64,000 nucleotides of DNA from Calamus simplicifolius (lineage: Eukaryota; Streptophyta; Magnoliopsida; Arecales; Arecaceae): contig UESW01005049.1 of the NCBI GenBank assembly GCA_900491605.1, positions 186,001 to 250,000 on the forward strand, written 5' to 3'. Positions 54,416 to 64,000 of the stretch are shown here, piece by piece; the stretch's first letter is position 1, and every line of letters starts with the position of its first letter. Made by a program: the position numbers and the translations under genes. The notes under the pieces are model-generated. The model ran no database searches, had not been told where the DNA came from, and saw nothing but the letters and a program-made list of their open reading frames with translations.

Positions 54416-55108
54416 TGATGTAGTAAATAGCCACCAATACGAGCAACTTCTCGTTACTGTCTTACTGTCTTCACCCAGTGCCAGGATCTTCGGGACATTG
54501 ATTAATTGGAGCAGCTCTTCAATAATTATAAAAAATCTGTGGTGTTTAGATGCATGATTGCAAATTAATCCCACTTCCTCTGTTTCTTATTTACGCTCTC
54601 ATTCTTAATCTACTGCTCATCTAATTTTTTCTGCAATCAAAGGACCGCTAGCACTAATCCTAAGAGTCACTTGTCATAGAAAGAAATGTTTTCTCGATGC
54701 TAATTATAATTATGCAATACCGAGCAAGCAATGCATTAGCTAATTGTGAAGCATCAAACGAGCAGTAGAGCAGCGAGACCAGCTAATTAATGCAGAAGCG
54801 CAGAGGGTGCTACTTATCATTACACTACTCAAGCAAAAAGCAACAATCATAGGAGGAATTATCGGTACTTTATTCATGATGGGAAGTTTTTCTTGTAAAT
54901 TTAATCTAATAGTGACAAATATAAGCTAATCTTGATGAAAGTAGACTTCTATTAGAATGTGGAACTCAATTGACCATTTGAGACCTAATCAACTAGTAAA
55001 CTAGATCAACTAGAGTCCAACTTCAAGTAGTACAAATTATTCTAGTTAAAAATAAATTGAAATTATGAAAAGAACTTTAAAGGGGACTTAGAGTTCAGAA
55101 ACAACTAA
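54416..55108. other. gene-free stretch
   Basis: AT-rich. I see no gene or RNA. It ends at the poly(T) that marks the tail of the LINE. Confidence 0.5.
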
Positions 55109-55689
55109 TTTTTTTTTTTTTTTTGATGCAGATGGGTAATCACACTAATCTAGTGTAAGTCAATCTATATAGATTAGAATACAAAATTTGCTGAAGAATA
55201 GGTGTCTCTTTGCCATCAAATTCAAAATCTAGTATAATGAGCCATTGATGTCGCCATCCAATCGATTGTCGAATTGGCTTCGTGGTAGATATGACGCATT
55301 TGAGCTCTATAGATTTGTGGGGACTTGAGGGCAATTTTTCTTCCAAAGTCATCGGGTGACAATCATAGAATTTTTCTCGATAAAAAGGTTATGAGCATGA
55401 AGAATTTGAGTGGTATAGAAAATGTCAGCTCAAAACTCAGTCATAGGGACTGAGGAATCAAGAATACCAAAACCTTTTGTCGCCAGCAGAGCTCTATTAG
55501 TCTCATGAATAATGAAAGCTGAACCTGTCGATCTTTCTCGGACACTCCCATCACCAGCAGAGCTCTATCAGTCTCAATGAAAGCTTAACCTGGCGATCTT
55601 TCTCGGACACTCCCATCTTGATTTGCAGAGGTATCAGAACTAACAGCATAATGATCACTAGTACAATCTGTCGTTAGAGATATGACTTT

Positions 55690-55945
55690 CTACACAATCC
55701 TATAAAAAGATATAATATCATCAATGAAAATAAGCAGATTCCTCATCATCCATATCTGATAGGCTATCGTAGCCCAAAGACCACCCTTCTGTTGAGTGGC
55801 CCTCCGGAGATCATCTAAGAAGGGGGAACGCGGAGAACCCGTGTCATCCATTCTGTAGAAGTAATCCATCATTTGCCAGATCCGTCTCGCTCTAGGGCAA
55901 ATAAAAATGGCATGGTCGATAGTCTCCTCCTGGCCGCACAAAGGT
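55690..55945 (-). pseudogene. LINE C-terminal zinc-binding reverse-transcriptase-associated domain
   Basis: MCGQEETIDHAIFICPRARRIW follows the CxxxxETxxHxFxxCPxAxxIW pattern of the zf-RVT domain found at the end of plant LINE ORF2. The ORF2 frame ends at about 55690. Confidence 0.8.
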
Positions 55946-56899
55946 CAGGTCGATTGGATAGGCGAACAGGTTGGAAGGTAATCTCACACAAGCTTTCATA
56001 TAAAGAGCTGAACCCTGGGATGGATGGAAAGCTTCAAATCCATGCAGCATCCACCGTACACTGAGACTGAGGCTTGTAAATCTTCATAGGGTCCCTAGTG
56101 GGGGCTCTAGAAAGACACGATCTTCGCCATAGCATGGAGTCGGCTGAGTGGCTAGGGATAAGCAGAATAGAAAGAATCATATGAGATAGCTCCTCTCCAA
56201 AGAAATAGATCACTGTGGGGGTATGCCAGGAGGAAGGATTCTGAGAGATCAAATCCTTAACCCTCAGTCTGATATGAGTATCAATACTAATAAAAGTGGG
56301 CCACCGAGAGAAGGGAAGTTCAGAAATCCAAGTGTCCCGAATAACATCAATCGAAGAGCCATCTTCAATCATCCACGAGATGTTATTCAGAATAGACGGG
56401 TCATACCAACAAACCTCTTTCAAAAGGAGGAATACTCGCGAGAAGGTTGAATGTCCAACGAGGAAGTCTAGCCACCATATATTGCTCGCATAAAGAGTTC
56501 CATAGGCATTGTGGATCAAAAAGAAACCGCGAAGCATGCTTGGCCATCAAAGCCTCTATCCTAACAATTAGAGACTGGATTCCAAGACTATCTTCATGGA
56601 TTGGCATGCATACCATGTCCCATAACAAAAAATGAATACCATGGCCATCCTGCATAGAGGCTCATAGAAAGTTCCTGAAACATCTCTCGATCCTCCTCAG
56701 ACAAGTAATTGGGATGACAACATTTGAAAGGAGATGCAGAGGAAGAGAAAAAAGGACTGAGCAAATAAGAGTGATCCTCGTCATCATAAATAAGTCTGTG
56801 ACCTGCCATCCCTCAATATGCTAATGGACCCACCTCTTGAGATCAGTATAGTCAGAGCAGCGGGGTCGTCTTTCTGTCATGGGGATCCCTAGGTATGAT

Positions 56900-57900
56900 A
56901 ACCGATCAGCTTGACTAAAGATACCCAACGAATGAAAATGGCTTCCTTGGTAGTTCTGGTGGTCTTCAGGCTAAAACAAATAGCAGACTTAAGAAAATTG
57001 AGTCATTGACCCTCTGACCCGAAGCCTGATAATAACGCTGAATAATATATGCATAGGAAGTTGCATTACGAATGGAAGCCTGACCCAGAAGAATGTAGTC
57101 ATCGACAAATAGAAGATGAGAGACCGAAGGGCCCAGGGGACTAGCCATGAAAGGGGCAATGCGTCGATCTTGCTGAGCCTGATAGAAAGCTCTAGAAAGA
57201 TCATCCGCAGTCATAATAAACAATAAAGAGGATAATAGGCACCCCTGCAGCCCCACAGCAGAGTGAAAAAAATCGGTCTGACTATTATTAATGATTAGAG
57301 AGAAAGAAGGCTTCTGAATACATGCCATAATCTACTCAATAAACAGACCATCAAACCCAAATTAATGAAGACTTTGGTGCAGAAAGGCCCAACTCAATCT
57401 GTCATAAGCTCTCTTCATATGAAGCTTAACAGCCATACGACATCGCTTGGCACGGGCTCTCTGGAGATCATGCATAAACTCCTGTGCAATAAGGACATTG
57501 TCCAAAATACTGCGCCCTCTAATAAAAGCTTTCTGTCCAGCAGAAATAAGTCGGAGAATCACCATACGAAGGCGGACAGCTAAAAGACGTGCACATACCT
57601 TATACAAAGTAGTGCACAGATTGATGGGCCAAAAATGCTGGGGGATAGAGGCATCAGTGCGCTTAGGCACAAGAGTAATAAGAGTCCAATTTTAGTCAGC
57701 AAAAATGGATTTAGATTGGAAGGCAGTATGAATGGCCTGAACCATCTTCTGACCAATAATGTCCCAATAGTGACGAAAGAAGAAAGGCAAAAACCCATCA
57801 GGTCCTGGGGCCTTATCCGGCTGGAGTTCCCAAAGAGCCAAGTGAATCTCCTTCGTAGTGATCGGCCTGACTAGCACGTCATTCTCTAAAGAAGAGACCT
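56900..57900 (-). pseudogene. LINE reverse-transcriptase domain
   Basis: On the minus strand in order: TTKEIHLALWELQPDKAPGPDGF (57860-57790), PINLCTTLYKVCARLLAVRLR and AGQKAFIRGRSILDNVLIAQE (57630-57490), MAVKLHMKRAYDRLSW, LQGCLLSSLLFIMTADDLSRAF (57250-57180), and catalytic FVDDYILLG in place of FADD (57120-57090). At least three frameshifts or stops between blocks. Confidence 0.87.
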
Positions 57901-58399
57901 TCTTGGGATCATAAACCTAGAATACCGAAGCCCCATCGCTAGTAGGCTCAGTCCATCTGGACTGAAAAAAGTGTAGTAACTGGTCCCAAATAAGTTGGAT
58001 ATCCTTTTGATAGTGCCCCTCCTCATCAGCTAACCGCCGAATCCTATTGGATGCGTGCCGATTCAGAGTGGCCTAATGAAAAAATCTAGTATTACGATCC
58101 CCATCTTGAATCCACTAAATCCTCAACCTCTGCCTTCAATAGGTCTCCTACTGCAGAAGAAGAGAGTGATGAAGAGCAAGCTTCTCGCGAAGAGAAGAAA
58201 GGTCAGAGTCTAGAAGATAACCATCCTGATCCTCCTTAGCCTGAAGGGAACTTATATCAGCTTCGACCTGCTCAACTTGCCTGATTAGATCCCCAACCTC
58301 CAGTCTGTTTCATTTGAAAAGTCTACGTCTTGCTAAATCAACGTTGAGATAATTGATAAATAGCATTACCTCTCACAGGTAGATGCCAAACCTAGGAGA

Positions 58400-59173
58400 T
58401 GATAGACCAAGCTGAGGAATAGGAAGTCTAAAATTGCTCGAATCTAAACTATCTTCGCTGATGAGAATCAACCTTCGTGGAAATCAGAATGGGACAGTGA
58501 TCGGAGGCAATCCTAAGGAGGTGAGTAACAGCAACAGAAGGATACTTTTAGAGCCACTGAGCCATAGCTGTGACTCAGTCTAGTCTCTCCTAAACACGAG
58601 CAGAACCCTGACGGTTATTGCACTAAGTGAATTGAGGATCCGAAAACCCCAAATCCAGCAATCCAGTAGAATCGATGAAGGACCTAAATTTAGTAATGTT
58701 TGCTGAGCCAATGATCCATCTGCACCCTCTCTTTTCATTAGCCTTAGTGATACAGTTGAAGTCACCAGCAATGATGAAAGGAAGGCCCTGAGCTAGGAGA
58801 GAAAGTAACTCGGTCCATAGAACACGTCTCTCCCGGAAATCAGTACTAGCATAGACAGCCGAGAGAAGCCAGGGGTCTATAGTCCTCTCAGAGACGACAA
58901 AGGCTATCTGCTGATTGCATCGATGGAAAGCATCAACTCTAACAGCGTCAGCACGCCAAATGGACAAAATACCATTAGATATATCCATGACTCCATCGCA
59001 TAAGAGGATCAAGATCTTATAATCTGTCTCCTAAATTGGACCAGACAGTCTCCCGACAATCGGGTTTCTAATATGATACATATGTTAAAATTATATAACT
59101 GCAATAATCTACCAAAAGATGATCGAAACAATGGCTTTCGAGCTCCTTTTACATTCCAGAGTAAGATCTTCAT
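58400..59173 (-). pseudogene. LINE ORF2 start and apurinic endonuclease domain
   Basis: Starts at ATG 59173 with KILLWNVKGARKPLFR, the standard plant LINE endonuclease N-terminus, then LYNFNICIILETRLSG. A stop near 59030 follows. AFVVSERTIDPWLLSAVYAS, FIIAGDFNCITKANEKRGC, RVWERLDW-like and SDHCPILIST blocks come next, down to about 58470. Start choice: this ATG overlaps the ORF1 stop. Confidence 0.85.
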
Positions 59174-60829
59174 TTACCAACTGGAGGAAGCTGGGATTCC
59201 GTCTGGTCCTCCACCATATCACTATCAGAAAGGCATCCACTAGGCAAGGTGCCACACTCAGTGATCTGTGAAGAGCAGACCATCTGAACTTCTGGCTCAT
59301 CTCCAGTCTCAGCAGACCGGGGAGACTCAGCAAAGAACAAGGTAACATTGCCCTACCCCTGGATTGCCACTTTAAGGCAGGCGACAGATGACTCATGACT
59401 ATGGCCCTCCACCAATAAAGGCTGGACTAGCTTCCCCGCCTAAACTATATCTTGGCTGCAGGAGGGCTGACCCAACCTGCCATTCGAGATAGCAGGACCC
59501 CGAGCTGTAATTGAAGACACTAAAGAAGAAATTTTCTCTAGTCTATTTTTAGAAGTAGAAGCTGTTGCTTTCCCTTTCCCTTTTTCTATTTTGGAGACTG
59601 ACCGGGTAGACTGAATCTCCACAGGCCGGACCTGCTTTATGGGACCCAGAAAGACATCCCTACTCTCCGAGGGGCTTCCAACCCCATTATCCAATCCAAG
59701 AGTGGCGAAGGGATTCTTAGTGATCAGTGACTGGGTCAGGTTAACCTCAGGGCCAGCTGCCCTGTCTGAAACTTGTAACCCACTTAAGCTTCTGTCTGAA
59801 ACTCTCAAACCGGCATGCAGCCCCTTCCCTGGCACAACATCAATAGCTGAAGTCCCCTGCTCCAAAACACCTCAACATGGCCTAGAGCACCAGCAGAAAA
59901 GACCAGCACCTTAGGGGACTTGAGAAGCCGCCGGCGAGCCAACTTCGCTGGAACTAGCCATCCCTCAGCCGACAGATCCAGACGTAGATCAGAGTTCAAA
60001 GTAGCTAGATCTAAATGAGGACCAGAGGCAGCAGGGGACGAATCTGCCTATGGCTTCCTCGTCGGATCCGGTTGGGGGCCATTGGAAGCCTTCCTCTAAC
60101 GAACAACTGCCATCCATGGACCATAGAAAGAGCCATGTGTAGATGGCTCAGGATCGGACCTGGTTGATGGCGATGGCGAACAAGGGCCGGCAAGATACAG
60201 TGAGCCAGACCCAGGACATATTCCTTCCATGTGTTCATATGCGGACTGTTGCCAAAATGGAGAATGAATCCCCCGAACTCGAGTCCCCTGCCGAAGAGGG
60301 TTCCTCAGATCAATACGGGCACACACCCGAGCAAACCCTCCCCTGTTCTTGACCTGGGTAGCAGTATCAGAGAAGAGGAACTGTCCCGCTAGATAGGATT
60401 TTTCTGAGGATGTCCTCATTCCAGAATTCAAGCGAAAGATTAGGCAACCTCATCCACAGAAGAGCTAAAGAAACGGAATCCGCTCGGAATGAACTCCGGC
60501 CTCCAGCCTTCAGTAGCAATGGGTTGGCTGTTGGCCACCCATAGTCTTTCTAGCACCATGTCTCGAGCTGCAGGATCAGCACGCCGAAATTCCCTGATGA
60601 TCGCCTCAGCTAGAACCCACCGGTGGAAGGTCCTAGCAAGAATGGCCCTTTGCTTTCAGCAATCAACTTTATCTTTTAGAGCTACCATCGGAACTTGGAC
60701 GATGTCAGAAAAGCGAGCCTCCAGCTTCGCCACCTCTTCCGGCAAAGGTGAAGGAGAAACCCACTTGAAGCCTTTATTCATAGCCCTCCTCCTGGGATCA
60801 TGGCCATCCATAGCTCCATCAGTAGTCAT
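59170..60829 (-). pseudogene. LINE ORF1
   Basis: Begins at ATG 60829 (MTTDGAMDGHDPRRR), with KWVSPSPLPEEVAKLEARFSD and WVLAEAIIREFRRADPAARDMVLERLWVANSQP, resembling the N-terminal RNA-binding region (DUF4283-type) of plant LINE ORF1. In-frame stops occur at about 60650 and in 60470-60330. The C-terminal half is Ser/Pro-rich and ends VEDQTESQLPPVGK before TGA at 59172-59170. Confidence 0.72.
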
Positions 60830-60925
60830 AGGAGAATAGGGGACAAAGGAAGCCTTGAGCCGGAGAGGGTCGATCGTAGAAAAAGGCGAGGAATGCCGGA
60901 TATCGGGGAACGAAGCAACCGTTGC

Positions 60926-63760
60926 ACTAATCTTAAAGCAAACTGAGAATGCTTTAAGAATTGGGCGTGCTAAAACTACTATATCAACTAGAGATTTGAA
61001 AGCATATCAAAGTTTGCAAATGAGTTTTTATCTAAATAAAATTCTAAATCAAATAAAATTTAAACAAAAAAAAACAACTAGGTTTCATTTATCATAAGCA
61101 ATCAAAGGGCTAAAAGAGAAAACAATATTAACAATAAAAGTTGGAGAGATTGAGTTATAATAGTAAAATCTACAGATTGCAATGTAAAAATGTAAATATT
61201 AGTTTTAGAGCGAAATAATAAAAGAATAAGTTAACTATACAATAATCAAATTCATCACAATGAAAATTCTAAAATTTTTGTGCCAATTCACTATTCACCA
61301 TGATTGAAATGAGAGGAGTAAGGGACAATGGTCTAGGGTCCTTTCATTGATAGAAATTCATGGAATCCCTTAGAACTTGGTTAGGATTGCAAAAGCTAGC
61401 AAAATGATACTTAAATTAAAAAATCTCATCCCTTTCGATGCTAGAAGGCAACATACTATTCTTGAAAATTCTTGGTCCCACTAGAACAATTGTATCAACA
61501 TGCATTGAGATCCCTATTCATGGATCTCTTGGTTCAAAAAATAAGAGGATCAAACATGCTACCTATGTACCATTGGTCATGGTTGGACAATATACTGGTT
61601 ATTGTCTAATGACTCATCAATTGACTTAGAGACAAACTAATTAATAGCATGAGATCCACTATAGAAACTATATTTATGATGGTTTTGTTACCATTAGTTG
61701 CCTTTTGATGGGAAATTCTAGTTGTATCAGCCTACACCTTTAGATTGCATTGATATATATATATAGTGTTCTAGTCATACCTTTGTCATCTAATGTCTAA
61801 TTGATGCAATTCATGATGTTTTTAAAAACTTATTCTATATTAGATATGATGAAGTAGATTCATGCAAAGATACCATTTAATGTTAACTGTGTTACTGTAA
61901 TCTTTTAGATTGATGTATACTCTACTGCCACTAAAGTTCCGAATTAATTTGACCTTCAAAACTTCAACTCCTTTTAACACTTATGAATCAAGTGTGATTT
62001 TCTATCCTTTAACTAGAGCAAGGATGGTATAGAGGTCCTAGTGCCTTGTGAAAGGAACTATATAGGCAAATGGTTTTACAGTATAGCATCGACAAATAGT
62101 TGAATACTATTTCAAATCAATTCACCCAATCAATAATGTCTAAAATCAAGGAATAGTTGGTCAACTGAGTGAATGCCTCTTACCATACTATTTGTGCATA
62201 TATTTTTCATTTTCCTTTCAAGTTGCTTGATCTACATTGACTAGAAATTAGAATTATTCCTAACCTAGCATCTTTGTAGGTGTACAATTGAATATAATAA
62301 AAGATTAAAAAAATTATATTCAAGTTCATATGCGATTTATAAAAGAATGGAAGAGTTTAAAGTAACGATGGACCTTTAGAAAGACCAACTAATATTTCAT
62401 TAGGTGAAAGTTAAGAAATTATATTTAAATACCGTTGCCAAATTTGAATTGGGCAAGCCCAAAGTAAGATTGATTTAGTGATACTCCTTAAAGTCCTCAC
62501 ACCTATCAATTATTCAAATAAGAGAAACTACTGCCCCAAAAGAGGACTTCTGTGATATATTATGAAACATCAAATAGAAAGTATAGTTATATTAGAAGTT
62601 ATATCTAAATAAGCTTGAAGGGTAATTCTATAAAATTCATGCTAAGCTAAAATGATAGGATAGAACATACTCTTTAAGTTTACCAAATCGATATATTAAT
62701 TCATAGAAGAATAAGATGTGTTTCTTAATCTATAAGTACCTATTGAGCTTAAATCTTTAAAATTTATTTACAACCACATCAAAAGAGGCAAATCAATGTA
62801 TAGTCTAAAAATAAGCTTCACCAGTATGAATATAGTTAAGTTTTTCAATTAAATTTACTTTCAAAATGTCTATCGCTAAGTTAACTTCCAATATATTTTA
62901 TAACACTTAAAAATAAAAGTCAAACACAAAAAGGTTATAAGCTAATTAGAGAAGATATATTAGTGCTATTGAACTTTTCAAAAATTATTAATTATCATTC
63001 CATGTTCCATGATGGAAAGGATTACTTTTTTTCTTTTTTATTTAAATTTTTAAATTTATTTTATTTAAAAATTCATGTTAGAAGTCAATTAGGAGTTAGA
63101 AATATATTTTTAAAAATTAATTTGATACTTATCTTTCTTTAGAAAAATGTGTGTCCTACTATTACTAGGAAGCCTATTGCTTCTCAAAGATTTCATTTAT
63201 AAATAGGTCTTGCGTGCACCTTATTAAAATTATCCATTCAATAATATAATTTGAAGTTCTTCTCTTTTTTGCTTGAAGTAATTTCTTGTTTGTTGTAGAT
63301 AAAATAATCTGACGATAGGTGATTGGTGAGAGTTCATAATCCTTCAAAACTTTTCAAAAAAGTTAAAATTACTTAAATGAAGATTCTCAAAAAGTGCAAT
63401 ATCAACCGTCAACTTCTTTGTCTAGTTTTGTCTGCATCATTTAGATTTAAAAGTTTATAAATATATTGTTTCATGTTTACTATATAAAATTGTTAAACAA
63501 TTTGATAATTAATGCTTAATATTTTTAAGTCCATTGATAAAATTAGTCAAATATGATAAGATAGATATGTTATATTAATAGAAGCAAATTCATAAGGAAT
63601 GAAATTCTTTTTTTTCCCCAAATATTATTCGCTTAATTAGTTTGCACAATCTCTTAATATATACTGAAGGTGGAAATACAAGTCCAAACTTTAATGGTTG
63701 TACATTATGACTATATTTCACAAAGAGAAGAATTTAGAAAATTAATTTTTTTAAGGAATA
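60926..63760. other. gene-free AT-rich sequence
   Basis: No gene, RNA or clear transposon domain. A 63-codon plus-strand frame at 61438-61629 has no recognisable motif. (AT)n tracts lie near 61750. Confidence 0.5.
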
Positions 63761-64000
63761 ATTGTTGAGAATTTAAGGGTCTAATACTAAAGATATGCAG
63801 CAGAAAAAACCTAAATCCTCATAAGGATCCATGTGTTTCAATTAAATTGATTAGGGAATGAGAATCGTACCTTATGTGAGTAATATATATATATATATAT
63901 TTTGATGAGACAGATCTTTAGGTGCTGTGAAACCATAACTCCCTCTACGGTATCCACACGAATGACCACTTCACAATGGGACTCGGTGTGCTAGCACTCT
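63761..64000. repeat. possible start of an LTR, cut by the window edge
   Basis: TGTTGAGAATTTAAGG looks like an LTR start. The following sequence, including CCTCTACGGTATCCACACGAATG and an (AT)n tract, has the style of a plant copia LTR, but no second copy or internal site is available to confirm it. Confidence 0.25.

Larger units (their letters stand above)
55109..60925 (-). mobile_element. nearly full-length L1-type LINE
   Basis: Minus-strand element: ORF1 about 60829-59170, ORF2 about 59173-55690, and a 3' poly(A) seen as T16 at about 55109-55124. ORF1 and ORF2 overlap in ATGA. ORF2 has endonuclease, reverse transcriptase and C-terminal zinc-finger/zf-RVT-like region in the proper order but many stops and frameshifts. 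I found no reliable target duplication, so the 5' limit near 60925 is approximate. Confidence 0.85.

Noticed and set aside
61069..61080. AAACAACTA as a possible LINE target duplication matching sequence near 55100
   Set aside because: Only nine low-complexity bases, and the implied 5' end lies beyond recognisable LINE sequence.
61438..61629. 63-codon plus-strand frame
   Set aside because: No motif or context supports a gene.

Overview
This is a repeat-dominated stretch of a flowering-plant nuclear genome. The evidence is nested Ty3/gypsy, Ty1/copia, LINE, hAT and Tourist-type elements, plant-style box C/D snoRNA clusters, telo-box promoters and split genes. A monocot is plausible, but the window itself does not establish the species. 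I find no intact ordinary protein-coding gene. Only a short terminal exon (895-978) and pieces of a FRIGIDA-like first exon look like host coding sequence.

Layout: 1-2122 is mostly gene-free and AT-rich, with one candidate last exon. 2131-4806 is a complete non-autonomous hAT element (8-bp target duplication, matching inverted ends) filled by about 22 copies of an 83-bp minisatellite. 4815-7590 is AT-rich, with a (TA)n tract and a degenerate AT-rich repeat element. 7590-8004 and 18991-19790 are the two halves of one decayed LINE, split by a complete 11-kb Tat/Retand-type LTR retrotransposon on the minus strand (8005-18985, target duplication CCTCC). Its LTRs hold long tandem arrays, and its pol has lost RNase H and the first part of integrase.

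21745-26510 is a head-to-tail duplication on the minus strand. Each unit is a FRIGIDA-like exon remnant followed by four snoRNA-like copies. A third unit lies inverted at 51700-53605. The first snoRNA in each unit is intact: its boxes C, D', C' and D and terminal stem are all present. Its two guides match conserved 25S and 5.8S rRNA sequences, as expected for a snoR39BY/snR39b-type methylation guide. Two of the three units keep a TATA box and a telo-box.

26986-47956 is a retrotransposon nest. A Tat-type LTR (26986-27885) is followed by that element's antisense extra ORF, which is split by a complete chromovirus (28762-36510, target duplication ACATG). A tandem array (41120-42320) then runs directly into the integrase of another Tat-type element. 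That element also has a 24-bp array, an antisense extra ORF and a 3' LTR (47016-47956). 48090-51440 is a broken Ty1/copia element carrying a foldback insertion. 53610-54415 is an inverted repeat. 55109-60925 is a nearly full-length but mutated L1-type LINE on the minus strand. The last 3 kb show no recognisable gene.

The only likely functional system is the set of snoRNA transcription units. Their products would guide 2'-O-methylation of 25S and 5.8S rRNA in the nucleolus.
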